Shown here piece after piece: positions 1-8,380 of a stretch of DNA of 40,784 nt. The first letter of the stretch is position 1, and every line of letters begins with the position of its first letter. Location of the stretch: positions 1-40,784 of the forward strand of contig JAJDDR010000561.1 in assembly GCA_029260255.1 (NCBI GenBank), read 5' to 3'. Below the pieces are notes generated by a model. That model was given only the letters and a program-made list of their open reading frames with translations. It searched no databases and was not told the origin of the DNA. Source of the DNA: Phycisphaerae bacterium. GTDB lineage: Bacteria; Planctomycetota; Phycisphaerae; UBA1845. A program made the translations under genes and the position numbers.

Positions 1-417
1 ACGGTCAACTCGGCCGGGCGGGGAGAGATCTCTGGCGACATAAAGAACTTCAAGATGCCTAACCCGGACGAGCCGGGAACCGACATCTGGTACGCCAGCG
101 TCGAGGGCCCTGAGGCGGCTGCGTATATCCGAGGAACCGCAACACTGGTCAACGGCCATGCTGTCATCGTGTTGCCCGCCCATTTCCGCGCGGTGGGCAT
201 TCAGGCGGGAATGACGGTCCAACTCACGCCCCGCTCCGCCGATTCGCTCGGCTTGGCCTCGGTCGAGCGGACTTTGGCACGTATCGTTGTCAAGGAGCTT
301 CACCACGGTGTCGGTAACTACGAGTTCGACTGGGAAGTCAAATCTGTGCGCAAGGGTTTCGAGAATTATCAAGTCGTTCGGCCAAGCAATGACGTCGCCG
401 CCAGTCGCGGACAATAA
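1..417 (+). CDS. C-terminal end of a large surface/tail-like protein (5' truncated by window)
   Basis: The frame is open from base 1 to the TAA at 415-417, so the first ATG at 55 is probably internal and the gene begins outside the window. The visible 138 residues hold a beta-rich terminal domain. It contains a segment reading ATLVNGHAVIVLPAHF, then VQLTPRSADSLGLA, and it ends with YEFDWEVKSVRKGFENYQVV. From memory, this resembles a C-terminal domain on large secreted or fibre-like proteins of Planctomycetota and Bacteroidota, where it follows repeat regions. No catalytic residues are visible and its function is unknown. The gene converges on aceE, with a hairpin repeat at 449-562 between them. 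I am confident of the coding frame but only moderately sure of the family. Confidence 0.7.
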   Translation, partial: TVNSAGRGEISGDIKNFKMPNPDEPGTDIWYASVEGPEAAAYIRGTATLVNGHAVIVLPAHFRAVGIQAGMTVQLTPRSADSLGLASVERTLARIVVKELHHGVGNYEFDWEVKSVRKGFENYQVVRPSNDVAASRGQ

Positions 418-448
418 ACCGCGTACTAACAGCACAGCGCGAGGTGAA

Positions 449-562
449 CCGAGCCGCGACCGTGAGGGAGCGGATGTGCGCGGGGTGTCGATGTTGCTGT
501 CAACCGCTTCCCGACGGGCGCGGCGCGGATCAGACATCGATTCAGGTGTGGCGGAGCACCAG
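449..562 (+). repeat. Interspersed hairpin repeat, copy 1
   Basis: The left arm (450-473) and right arm (504-527) are near-perfect inverted repeats. The left core reads CCGTGAGGGAGCGG and the right arm begins CCGCTTCC. A non-palindromic tail follows, containing ATCGATTCAGGTGTGG. Copies 2 (4560-4672, inverted) and 3 (25333-25432) share the arms and the tail. It lies between convergent genes, so it could also act as a bidirectional terminator. The rest of the 418-711 gap holds no credible gene. Confidence 0.8.
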
Positions 563-711
563 TCGCCCAAGACGTCGACGCCACCCATCCCCGCTTGCCC
601 CTCGTTTCATTGCACTTGGCTGAAGAGTCACACCGAAGGCAGGCGCACAGTTTCGCATCCGCCGTAGGGCACCCGCAGTCTTACCGGCAGATGCGACAAA
701 ACGCTCCACTG

Positions 712-3381
712 CTAAGCCGTGGCAGCATCGACCTTCTCGGGATCAATGTGAAGGCTCTTGATCGCGTCCGCAACGCGAGCGGGTTCGATCTTCCCCAACT
801 CCGCCAGACGTGCCAGTGTAGCCACGCAAATATGCGCGGCGTTTACTTCGTAGAATTCGCGCAGGTCGGTGCGGGAATCGCTCCGCCCGAAACCGTCCGT
901 GCCAAGCGGTGTCATTCCCCCGGGAACCCAGCGCGCGATCATGTCCGGGATCGCCTTCATCCCGTCGGTGGCCGCGATCACCGGCCACGGCTCGTCCGCC
1001 AGCAATCGGGTGATTTCGGGAGTCCGACGCGGGGCACCGGGGTGCAGGCGGCTCCAGCGTTCCACCTCCATCGCCTCGCGGCGTAGCAGCGTGTAGCTGG
1101 TGGCGCTCCACACATCCGCCGCGACGCCGAAGCGATCCGCCAGCATTTGCTGAGCGGACAGCGCCTCCCTCAGGATCGACCCGCTGCCGAACAGATGCAC
1201 GCGGGGCCTGTCCTTCGGTTCATCGGCCGGTCTCAACTTGTAGATCCCTTTCAGGATGCCCTCTTCCACGCCCTCCGGCATTGCCGGCTGGGGATAGGGC
1301 TCATTCTGTACGGTGATGTAGTAGAACACCGGGTCACGGCGTTCGAACATGCGAACGATTCCATGCTGGACGATGACCGCAAGCTCGTACGCGAACGCGG
1401 GCTCGTATGGCTGAACCGTCGGCACGGTGCTGGCCACCAAATGACTGTGCCCGTCCTGATGCTGCAGACCTTCCCCGGCGAGGGTTGTCCTCCCCGCGGT
1501 CGCTCCCACCAGGAAGCCTCGACCACGGCTGTCGGCGTGAGCCCAAATGCTGTCAGCGATCCTCTGGAATCCGAACATCGAGTAGAAAATGAAAAACGGT
1601 ATGGTATTAACGCCGTGCGTCGTGTGCGCCGTGCCCGCGGCAGTGAACGATGCCATCGAGCCCGCCTCGGTAATACCCTCCTCGAGCAGTTGACCGTCCT
1701 GAGCCTCGCGGTAGTACAGCAGCAGGTGGGAGTCGACCGGCTCGTACAGTTGCCCCCGATTCGCGTAAATGCCGTACTTGCGGAACAGCGCATCCATGCC
1801 GAACGTCCGAGCTTCGTCCGGGACAATAGGCACCACCAGTTGACCCAGATCCTTGTGGTCCATCAGTTTGGTGAGAATGCGAACGAAGGACATAGTGGTG
1901 GCCACGTTGCGACCGCCGCTACCCGAAAGGAAGTCATTGAGGTAGGACAACGGTGGAGCTTTCATCGACGGGGCTCGCGTCATGCGACGCGGCACGTGTC
2001 CGCCCAGCGCGGCGCGCCGCTCCGTCAGGTATTGGTGCTCCTGACTGCCCTCGTCAGGCCGGTAGAAGGGCATCTCCGCCACTTGTTCGTCGGTCAGATC
2101 AATATCGAAGCGGTCGCGAAAACGTCGGAGTTCTTCCTCGTTGAGCTTCTTCTGCTGATGCGTGACGTTGCGGCCTTCACCGGTTTCCCCCAACCCATAT
2201 CCCTTGACCGTCTTGGCCAGGATGACTGTCGGTGATCCGCTGTGCTCTACGGCGGACTTGTACGCTGCGTACACCTTTTGCGGATCGTGCCCACCGCGCT
2301 TGAGATGGTAGATTTCATCGTCGCTGAGATGCGCCACCAGCTTCGTCAGACGCGGATCCGCGCCGAAAAAATGTTCGCGCGCATACGCCCCCTGCTCGAC
2401 CGTGTACTTCTGCCATTGTCCGTCGACCGTCTCCTCCATGCGTTGAACCAGCGCCCTCTCCTTGTCGGCCGCGAACAGCGCGTCCCATTCCGAGCCCCAC
2501 AAGACCTTGATGACGTTCCATCCCGCCCCGCGAAACGTCGCCTCCAACTCCTGGACGATTTGTCCGTTGCCGCGCACCGGACCGTCCAAACGCTGCAAGT
2601 TGCAGTTGATAACCCAGATGAGGTTGTCCAGACCCTCGCGGGAAGCCAACGTGATGGCACCCAGCGATTCTGGCTCGTCGGTCTCCCCATCACCCAGAAA
2701 ACACCAGACATGCGAGCCGTCGGTGTTCTTCAACCCACGGTCACGCAGATACCGATTAAACCGGGCCTGGTAAATCGAACTGATCGCCCCCAGACCCATC
2801 GATACCGTAGGAAACTCCCAGAACTCCGGCATCAGCCAAGGATGCGGATAGGACGACAAGCCGCCGCCGGGAGCCAATTCACGGCGGTAGTTTTGCAGCT
2901 CTTGGCGTCCGATGCGCCGCTCGACAAACGCCCGGGCGTAGATGCCTGGCGCCGCGTGCCCTTGGAAGTAGATCTGGTCGGCGATGCCACCATCGTGACC
3001 GCGGAAGAAATGGTTGAATCCGATCTCGTACAGCGTGGCCGCCGAGGCGAACGTCGAAATATGTCCCCCGACGCCGCTCTCGCTCCGATTGGCCCGCACG
3101 ACCATGGCCATCGCGTTCCATCGCACCAAGCTCTTGATGCGGCGCTCGATGGTTCGATCGCCGGGGAACGACGGCTGATCGGAAACGGGAATCGTGTTGA
3201 CGTAAGGTGTATTGCCGCAAAAGGCCGGGACCACGCGTTCGTGCTTGCCCCACTCGATGAGCCGGTTCAACAGATACTGCGCACGAGCGGTGCCCTGCTG
3301 CTCCTGAACTGCCTGAATGGACTCCAGCCATTCCGAAGTTTCGGTCGGGTCAACGTCACGCAACGCTTCCTTCTTGGGCAT
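712..3381 (-). CDS. aceE: Pyruvate dehydrogenase E1 component, homodimeric type
   Basis: Thiamine-diphosphate-dependent E1 subunit that decarboxylates pyruvate and acetylates the lipoyl group of E2, in the cytoplasm. At 889 residues it matches the usual length of about 890 for the homodimeric (gammaproteobacterial-type) E1 rather than the split alpha/beta type. The ThDP-binding motif is clear: GDGETDEPE begins at residue 230 and the closing Asn lies near 260 (VINCNLQRLDGPV). Active-site histidines appear in GGHIST (about 107) and QGHAAPG (about 142). The ATG at 3379-3381 follows a purine-rich GAGGGAG. The E2 and E3 genes are not in the window, so aceE appears to stand alone here. The long antisense frames over it are shadows. 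Confidence 0.97.
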   Translation of the reverse strand: MPKKEALRDVDPTETSEWLESIQAVQEQQGTARAQYLLNRLIEWGKHERVVPAFCGNTPYVNTIPVSDQPSFPGDRTIERRIKSLVRWNAMAMVVRANRSESGVGGHISTFASAATLYEIGFNHFFRGHDGGIADQIYFQGHAAPGIYARAFVERRIGRQELQNYRRELAPGGGLSSYPHPWLMPEFWEFPTVSMGLGAISSIYQARFNRYLRDRGLKNTDGSHVWCFLGDGETDEPESLGAITLASREGLDNLIWVINCNLQRLDGPVRGNGQIVQELEATFRGAGWNVIKVLWGSEWDALFAADKERALVQRMEETVDGQWQKYTVEQGAYAREHFFGADPRLTKLVAHLSDDEIYHLKRGGHDPQKVYAAYKSAVEHSGSPTVILAKTVKGYGLGETGEGRNVTHQQKKLNEEELRRFRDRFDIDLTDEQVAEMPFYRPDEGSQEHQYLTERRAALGGHVPRRMTRAPSMKAPPLSYLNDFLSGSGGRNVATTMSFVRILTKLMDHKDLGQLVVPIVPDEARTFGMDALFRKYGIYANRGQLYEPVDSHLLLYYREAQDGQLLEEGITEAGSMASFTAAGTAHTTHGVNTIPFFIFYSMFGFQRIADSIWAHADSRGRGFLVGATAGRTTLAGEGLQHQDGHSHLVASTVPTVQPYEPAFAYELAVIVQHGIVRMFERRDPVFYYITVQNEPYPQPAMPEGVEEGILKGIYKLRPADEPKDRPRVHLFGSGSILREALSAQQMLADRFGVAADVWSATSYTLLRREAMEVERWSRLHPGAPRRTPEITRLLADEPWPVIAATDGMKAIPDMIARWVPGGMTPLGTDGFGRSDSRTDLREFYEVNAAHICVATLARLAELGKIEPARVADAIKSLHIDPEKVDAATA

Positions 3382-3735
3382 CCTGCAATCTCCCTCGTTC
3401 GGAATGTGGCAACAAACCGGCGCCGCTTCACTTCGAAAGCACTGTCGATACGGCTTGTCAGGCGGGTCGGCCCGACGACGCCCCAGTACAATCTACCGAA
3501 AAAGAAGCCCCGCGACCAGTTCTTGCCCGGCGCAAGTGCCACGAGTCGTGAAGTCGGAAGAAGAATGGATGTCCCAGTTGACCGCTGAGTCGTTTGCACC
3601 GCGCTACAGAAAGGCACGGAGCGTGCTTTCGCGCGCGCACTGGGAAAGCACGGACGATGGTTCCCGCATGAAGAGCAACCGGGAGCGATCCGCCGCGTCG
3701 CGTGTCTCGCCAACCCTGTATGGCAAGACCACGTC
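3382..3735. other. Intergenic region upstream of aceE
   Basis: These 354 bases separate the aceE start from the 3' end of the IPTL-CTERM-like gene. They probably hold the aceE promoter and leader. I found no convincing -35/-10 pair, RNA gene or conserved small frame. Confidence 0.4.
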
Positions 3736-4281
3736 CTACGCAACGACTCTTCGCCGCGCGAAGATCACCGACGCCGCGATCAGCATCAGCATCACCATCA
3801 CGACCAGGCCCCACTCGCCAACGGTCGGGACCATTCCACCCGCAACGGCGGGCGAGCACACGTCGGGCTCACACGCCGCGTAGGTGATCCCGTCATGCTC
3901 AACCGAGCCGCCCGGCTCCAGAAGCGTGAAGTCCGCGCCGACGAGGACAAAAACCTGGAACGCCGAGTCCCACTCAACCTTGAAACCAGGTACCCCGCCC
4001 AACGTCACGCGCTTCACGGTCCTGCCGGGAGCAAACGCCCGACCCAGCGCGTCCACCAACTCGTTTCGCACCGCCAGACCATCGCTTCCCGAAAAGGGAA
4101 TCGTCAGGACGGGCAACCCGGCGCCTTCGCTGACGTCGCGTATCTGCACGATCTGCTGGTTTCCGCTTCCGACAACGCCGGTCACCGTCACGACCGAAAC
4201 CCAGTCTCCCCCCAACGCCGGGGCGGCCGCGACCAGCATCGCCACAATGGCCGATGTCGTAGTAACTTTGGGACGTCTCAC
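3736..4281 (-). CDS. Secreted protein with IPTL-CTERM-like sorting tail
   Basis: A 181-residue exported protein. The start is a GTG at 4279-4281, preceded at good spacing by GGAGGTGAAAGC. Residues 1-25 form a signal peptide ending near AAPALGG. The C-terminus, about residues 151-181, is a tripartite sorting signal: VPTVGEWG, then a hydrophobic helix (LVVMVMLMLIAASVIFA), then RRR. This closely resembles the IPTL-CTERM class (IPTLSEWG), which in other bacteria is paired with an exosortase. No exosortase is seen in this window. The middle part, about 120 residues, has no recognised domain and one Cys pair (ACEPDVC). The protein is probably processed and attached at the cell envelope, and its role is unknown. 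Confidence 0.85.
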   Translation of the reverse strand: MRRPKVTTTSAIVAMLVAAAPALGGDWVSVVTVTGVVGSGNQQIVQIRDVSEGAGLPVLTIPFSGSDGLAVRNELVDALGRAFAPGRTVKRVTLGGVPGFKVEWDSAFQVFVLVGADFTLLEPGGSVEHDGITYAACEPDVCSPAVAGGMVPTVGEWGLVVMVMLMLIAASVIFARRRVVA

Positions 4282-4697
4282 GCTTTCACCTCCGTCAATT
4301 TCCGCCGAACTGCTCCACCACGACCCGGTAGCGCGCTTGCGGCGGTTGGTCCGACTCCAACAGTAAAAGTGTACCCGCCGCGGACCGCCGAAAGCAAGCT
4401 TTCGCGATCACGCTACCGTCGGGACGCCGACGTCTGGTTACCTGAAGGCGGCCGATTGCAACTCACGTCCGGTAAGGGCATAATCCGTTGCGGAGTGCCG
4501 CACGCGTGCGAACTCTTGATCGCGTCGCCATGTGATAGGGAGTTGTGCTTATTGAGATGCTGGTGCTCCGGCACATCTGAATCGATGCCTGATCCGAGCC
4601 ACGCCCGTGAGGAAGCGGTTGACTGCGGTATCAGCGTCTCGCGCACGTCCGCTCCCTGACGATCGCGCGCCGGAGTACGAGCCCGAGGATCGTCATC
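4282..4697. other. Intergenic region with promoter space and repeat copy 2
   Basis: The stretch lies between the divergent starts of the IPTL-CTERM-like gene and the small lipoprotein gene. It contains the inverted copy of the hairpin repeat at 4560-4672. I see no gene in the remaining sequence. Confidence 0.5.
4560..4672 (-). repeat. Interspersed hairpin repeat, copy 2 (inverted)
   Basis: Arms at 4595-4618 and 4649-4672 are inverted repeats of each other. Bases 4560-4623 match the reverse complement of the right arm plus tail of copy 1 almost throughout. It ends only about 25 bases before the start of the small lipoprotein gene, so here it may sit in that gene's leader. Confidence 0.8.
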
Positions 4698-4871
4698 ATG
4701 CGAAAACTGATACTGCTATGTTCGGGTGCGGCTGTACTCATGTCATCGGGATGCGTACAGCAGGCCTTGGAAATCGCTGAGCCGATCATCCGGACCATCG
4801 CGGGCGACTTCACGCCCAACGGTCTGTCGTCGCTCACCCTGCCCGGGCTAAACGGCCTATTCGGAGTGTAG
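4698..4871 (+). CDS. Small lipoprotein (57 aa)
   Basis: A short frame starting MRKLILLCSGAAVLMSSGC, with Lys/Arg at residues 2-3, a hydrophobic stretch, and a lipobox-like SSGC placing the lipidated cysteine at residue 19. The mature part is only about 39 residues: an acidic helix (QQALEIAEPIIRTI), then a Ser/Thr-Leu-Gly-rich tail ending LPGLNGLFGV. The ATG at 4698 has a weak GAGG upstream, and TAG lies at 4869-4871. Similar tiny lipoproteins are common and unassigned. It converges on dapB with a 52-base gap. The lipobox and start support a real gene, but the short length leaves doubt. Confidence 0.6.
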   Translation: MRKLILLCSGAAVLMSSGCVQQALEIAEPIIRTIAGDFTPNGLSSLTLPGLNGLFGV

Positions 4872-4923
4872 CGCCGGTCCGGCCCGCGCCCGGCGGATAC
4901 TGGCGCGCCAGGTGTCCGCGCCA

Positions 4924-5706
4924 TCACCGGCCGTCGAGGACGTCGCGCATGCCGTAGAGCCCCGGGGGCTTTCCACAGACCCACGACGCGGCCTCGATCG
5001 CCCCGCGGGCGAAGGTGTCGCGCGAGTGGGCGGTGTGTTGAATGCTGACTGTTTCGCCCGGTCCGGCGAAGTGGACCTCGTGGTGCCCGACCGTGTCACC
5101 CATGCGAATCGCGTGGACGCCGATCTGGTGTCGAGGGCGCGATCCCGTGTCGCCGTGACGACCGAAGATGGCGTCGCGGTCGCGGTCGCGCCCCGTCGCC
5201 GCGATGAGCGAGTCGAGCAGAGAGATCGCCGTGCCGCTGGGCGCGTCCAGTTTCTGATTGTGGTGGTGCTCGATGATTTCGACGTCGTAGGCGTCACCCA
5301 GACGCATCGCCACCTCACCGACGAGCGACAGCATCAGGTTGACTCCCACGCTGAAGTTGGTCGCCTTGAGAATCGCGATCGTCGCGGATGCGCTCCGGAT
5401 GCGGTCCAACTCCTCGGCGGTGTGTCCGGTGGGACCGATGACCATCGCTGTACCGCAGGCCAGACACCGATCGAGCCACGCCATCGTGCCCGCGGGAACC
5501 GAAAAATCGAGCAGGACATCGAACGCCGCGTCACAAGAATCGGTCACCGTGACCGCTTTCCCCGCGACGCGAAGCTCCGCCCCGAGACGCGGGTCGTCCC
5601 CGCCGGTGAGCGCGGCCGCGAGTTCGAATCGACCATCGTCGTCGAGCAGGTGCAAAACGCGAGCGCCCATCCTCCCCGTGGCGCCAAGCAAGGCGAGTCT
5701 AATCAT
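4924..5706 (-). CDS. dapB: 4-hydroxy-tetrahydrodipicolinate reductase
   Basis: Reduces 4-hydroxy-tetrahydrodipicolinate with NAD(P)H in the diaminopimelate/lysine pathway, which feeds peptidoglycan and protein synthesis in the cytoplasm. The 260 residues are typical for DapB. The N-terminal Rossmann motif is GATGRMG (8-14). The signature EHHHNQKLDAPSGTA covers about residues 146-160 and supplies the catalytic His pair, the Lys and the substrate-binding SGT. The C-terminal helix region ends in GLYGMRDVL, also typical. It is the last gene of a minus-strand operon behind the site-2 protease (41-base gap). No other lysine gene is in the window. Confidence 0.96.
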   Translation of the reverse strand: MIRLALLGATGRMGARVLHLLDDDGRFELAAALTGGDDPRLGAELRVAGKAVTVTDSCDAAFDVLLDFSVPAGTMAWLDRCLACGTAMVIGPTGHTAEELDRIRSASATIAILKATNFSVGVNLMLSLVGEVAMRLGDAYDVEIIEHHHNQKLDAPSGTAISLLDSLIAATGRDRDRDAIFGRHGDTGSRPRHQIGVHAIRMGDTVGHHEVHFAGPGETVSIQHTAHSRDTFARGAIEAASWVCGKPPGLYGMRDVLDGR

Positions 5707-5747
5707 GCCGGTGTGTCCTCCGTGATCTCGTGCGCACCGTCGCTCGT

Positions 5748-6773
5748 CTACCGATCGGTCCGGTGGTGCTGCGATTCCTCATCGAGCACCTTGCGCTCCT
5801 TCGCCGTGAGCGATTCCAGCCCGCTCTTGTGGACCTTCTCGAGAATCCGGTCCACCTGCGTCCGACGCTCGACGATACGTTGAACCTCACGTTCGGCGCG
5901 GACCGCCTGCTTCCGCGCACGCCGTCGCTCCAGGAACGACGGTTTCTTCTCCGGCTCGTCGGACCAGCCGGTGTCGAGCGAAGTGTACCCCTGAGAGAAG
6001 TCGTAGCCAAACTCGTTGCCGGACTCGAACGCTCCCGACTTGATCGACTGCCGCTGCTGCCAGCAGGTGAAGTACCCGAAGAACGCGATTCCGATGAACA
6101 TGATCTCCCCGGTGATCAGCCCCATGACACCGAGAACGATGGCTCCGACCATGCCCACGCCGGTGGCGATGAGCGTCGCCGGCGTGAACCCCTTCTTGAA
6201 CCACAGCAGGCACTGAAGCACCCGTCCGCCATCCAGCGGGAACACCGGCGCGAGATTGAACAGAAGGATGATGAAGTTCAGCGTGAAGAAGACGACCAGC
6301 CAATACTGCAGATCGCCCGTCACCGCTAGATTCGTCTGGAACGGCCGAAACGGATTCAGCGGGAGCGCGTCCACCGTGCCCTTCCAGACCAGCAGAACCG
6401 TACCGGTGAGCGCGAGCAGGACAACATTCACGGCCGGTCCCGCAACAACAGTTATCAGATGAGCCCGCGGCTTGTGCGGGGGGCTCGTGTAGGCCAAGCC
6501 GCCGAGAGGCCACAGCAGAATCTCGTCCGCGAATCCGCCCGTGAAACGGGCACCGAAGCAGTGTCCGAATTCGTGCAGCAGTACGATGAGAAACAGCAGG
6601 AACAGCGAACCGAGCCCGTCGACCAGCCCGCTGACGCCGTTGCCCTTGCCGAGTTCGTAGGACACCACCACAAGCCCGCCGAGTACGAACAGCAGGTGCA
6701 GGCGAATCCGGATCCCGAACAGAGAACCGATACCGAAGGACCAGTTGATTGGGTTGTCCAGCGATTTGCTCAC
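5748..6773 (-). CDS. M50 site-2 protease, SpoIVFB-like, with C-terminal tail domain
   Basis: An integral-membrane zinc metalloprotease, 341 residues. The metal site is HEFGH (67-71) within a transmembrane helix. The third ligand motif is NLAPVFPLDGGR, with Asp at 181. Several further hydrophobic helices lie at about 20-45, 105-130, 155-175 and 200-235. No PDZ domain is present, which fits the SpoIVFB/S2P group rather than RseP. After the membrane core comes a charged linker (RRRARKQAVRAE) and a conserved tail near 307-334, VDRILEKVHKSGLESLT. The same tail ends the neighbouring rhomboid (IDRILTKVHDAGVTSLS) and resembles DUF6576. The substrate is unknown. It lies 21 bases after the rhomboid gene. 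Confidence 0.93.
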   Translation of the reverse strand: MSKSLDNPINWSFGIGSLFGIRIRLHLLFVLGGLVVVSYELGKGNGVSGLVDGLGSLFLLFLIVLLHEFGHCFGARFTGGFADEILLWPLGGLAYTSPPHKPRAHLITVVAGPAVNVVLLALTGTVLLVWKGTVDALPLNPFRPFQTNLAVTGDLQYWLVVFFTLNFIILLFNLAPVFPLDGGRVLQCLLWFKKGFTPATLIATGVGMVGAIVLGVMGLITGEIMFIGIAFFGYFTCWQQRQSIKSGAFESGNEFGYDFSQGYTSLDTGWSDEPEKKPSFLERRRARKQAVRAEREVQRIVERRTQVDRILEKVHKSGLESLTAKERKVLDEESQHHRTDR

Positions 6774-6794
6774 GTCACCCCCGCGACCTGCCCG

Positions 6795-7694
6795 TTACGC
6801 TCCGCCCATGCGATCGAAGCGGTGCTCTTCCTGCCGCTGCCGTTCGGTGGCCTCCGCCAGTGCTCGCCTTTCGCGGTCGGACAGGGATGTCACCCCCGCG
6901 TCATGCACCTTCGTGAGAATACGATCGATGAGTTCGGCATCAACCTTGCGCTGCTGGACGCCGGCTTTGAAATCGCTTCGGCGCGCCGGTTTCGCGCGCC
7001 CGCGCCGCTGCCGGCCGGTCCACCACAGCTCGCCCTTCATCACCCACCACACACCGAACGCCAACCCCGCGAGGTGGCACGCATCTCCCCCGGCGTTTCT
7101 TCCGCCCTGGAGGACGTTAAGGATGTACCAGCCGCCCAGCACCACCGCCACCACGCGGATCTTCACGGGAAACAGAAAGTAGACGTAGACCTCCGCGTGG
7201 GGGAACATGACCGCCGCCGCACCGAGCAGACCGAGAACGCACCCGGATGCACCGGCCGCCACACCGAGCGGTAGCACGTGCAGCATGGTCAGCAGCATGT
7301 AAAACACGCTGCCCAGAATCCCGGCGACGGTGTACACGCCGAAGAACTTGCGAGGTCCCCATATCCGTTCGAGCGGCCGCCCGAGAAAGTGCAGACCGAT
7401 CATGTTCATCAGGATGTGCATGGTGTTCCAGTGGAGGTAATCACTGGTGATCAGCCGCCAGACCTGTCCGCGCGCCACGTGCTCGGACGTCATCGCGCCG
7501 AACTGGAAGATCGGGCTCTCGAACACACCACCGCGCGAACCGCCGGTCATCGCGCAAAGCACGTAGACCGCGACGTTCGCGATAATCAGGGTGGTGACGA
7601 CCGAGCGCGGTCGACCCATTCCTCGTCCGTAGACGACGGACGCGCGTCCGGGGGGGTGGTATTCACTCGCGTAGTCTCGATCCTGCCAACCCAT
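6795..7694 (-). CDS. Rhomboid-family intramembrane serine protease with DUF6576-like tail
   Basis: A 299-residue polytopic protease that cleaves transmembrane substrates. The catalytic Ser150 lies in GASG, and the catalytic His207 in DACHLAG near the last core helix. The HxxxN element is HILMN (93-97). Six core helices are discernible between about 33 and 222. A basic linker (RQRRGRAKPARR) leads to the tail domain, about 253-280, shared with the site-2 protease downstream. The ATG at 7692-7694 follows the Nudix stop by two bases (TGAGCATG), implying translational coupling. Rhombosortases process GlyGly-CTERM proteins, but this one lacks an obvious partner here, so I call it a general rhomboid. 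Confidence 0.95.
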   Translation of the reverse strand: MGWQDRDYASEYHPPGRASVVYGRGMGRPRSVVTTLIIANVAVYVLCAMTGGSRGGVFESPIFQFGAMTSEHVARGQVWRLITSDYLHWNTMHILMNMIGLHFLGRPLERIWGPRKFFGVYTVAGILGSVFYMLLTMLHVLPLGVAAGASGCVLGLLGAAAVMFPHAEVYVYFLFPVKIRVVAVVLGGWYILNVLQGGRNAGGDACHLAGLAFGVWWVMKGELWWTGRQRRGRAKPARRSDFKAGVQQRKVDAELIDRILTKVHDAGVTSLSDRERRALAEATERQRQEEHRFDRMGGA

Positions 7695-7696
7695 GC

Positions 7697-8209
7697 TCAG
7701 CTTCCCATCCTGATGAAGTACGCCCCCAACGTGGCGATGCTCTTTCCGTCCCGAATCGTACCGTCGTGGACCGCGCCGCGGACGCGATCGACTTCCAGGG
7801 TCTCTACGCTGATCTCCTCGCCGTGTTCAAGTCGCTGTTGTGTTTTTACAAGGTCGGTCGCGACGAAAGCCCGCATGAGCTCGGTGCAGATGCCGGGCGT
7901 AGTGTAAAACTCCAGAAACGGCTCGATCCGCCCCGCGACGTATCCGGTCTCCTCTTCGAGTTCCCGAGCGGCCGCATCGATGGGCGGTTCGCCCGGCTCG
8001 AGCGTTCCAGCCGGCAGCTCGAGAAGCCGTTCGCCCGCCGCGTGGCGATGGTTGCGAATCATGACGATATGATCGTCATCGAGGCGGGGCAGTATCACAA
8101 CCGCCCCCGGGTGTACGATAATGTCGCGCACCAAAGGCGTGCCGTCGGCCCCCGGGTAGGACCGGCGTTCGACCTGGAAAAGCCTCGTTGAAAGTAGGGT
8201 TTCGTGCAT
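7697..8209 (-). CDS. Nudix hydrolase, ADP-ribose pyrophosphatase-like
   Basis: A 170-residue Nudix hydrolase that probably cleaves ADP-ribose or a related nucleoside diphosphate sugar to monophosphates in the cytoplasm. The Nudix box fits GX5EX7REUXEEXGU and begins GTLEPGEPP, followed by RELEEETGY (about residues 68-90 from the chosen start). The typical ADPRase features VVILPRLDDDHIVMIRNHRHA upstream and FLEFYTTPGICTE downstream support that subfamily. The frame is open further upstream to a TTG at 8290, but a good promoter occupies 8262-8290 and the family normally starts near ETLLSTRLF, so I chose the ATG at 8207-8209. It heads the operon with rhomboid, site-2 protease and dapB. Confidence 0.92.
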   Translation of the reverse strand: MHETLLSTRLFQVERRSYPGADGTPLVRDIIVHPGAVVILPRLDDDHIVMIRNHRHAAGERLLELPAGTLEPGEPPIDAAARELEEETGYVAGRIEPFLEFYTTPGICTELMRAFVATDLVKTQQRLEHGEEISVETLEVDRVRGAVHDGTIRDGKSIATLGAYFIRMGS

Positions 8210-8261
8210 TTCAAGAAGAGCCGGATCAGGCCGGCATGTCCGGCGGCCACCCTTTCGAACG

Positions 8262-8290
8262 ATTATAGGATCGGACCGGACCCGTCGCAA
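8262..8290 (-). promoter_or_regulatory. Candidate sigma70-type promoter of the Nudix-rhomboid-S2P-dapB operon
   Basis: On the minus strand, TTGCGA (8290-8285) is followed by 17 bases and then a perfect TATAAT (8267-8262). The Nudix ATG at 8209 lies about 50 bases downstream. This argues against the TTG start at 8290. Confidence 0.55.
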
Positions 8291-8303
8291 ACCGTCCTGG
8301 CGC

Positions 8304-8332
8304 TTGTCAGGTCCGCGGTCCGATCATAGGAT
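8304..8332 (+). promoter_or_regulatory. Candidate sigma70-type promoter of the dxr operon
   Basis: TTGTCA (8304-8309), a 17-base spacer, then TAGGAT (8327-8332). The dxr ATG is about 48 bases downstream. It is back to back with the minus-strand promoter at 8262-8290, with only 13 bases between the two -35 boxes. Confidence 0.45.
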
Positions 8333-8380
8333 ACGCGGGCTCGATCTTGGACCCGCTTTTCTTTATACCGACCACTACGC

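Noticed and set aside
1147-3588. Long plus-strand reading frames (362 and 448 codons) opposite aceE
   Set aside because: They are antisense to a clearly conserved protein, have Arg/His-rich low-similarity translations and no ribosome sites. They are GC-rich shadows.
8210-8290. N-terminal extension of the Nudix protein from a TTG at 8290
   Set aside because: The extension overlaps a good promoter and is absent from the usual family length.
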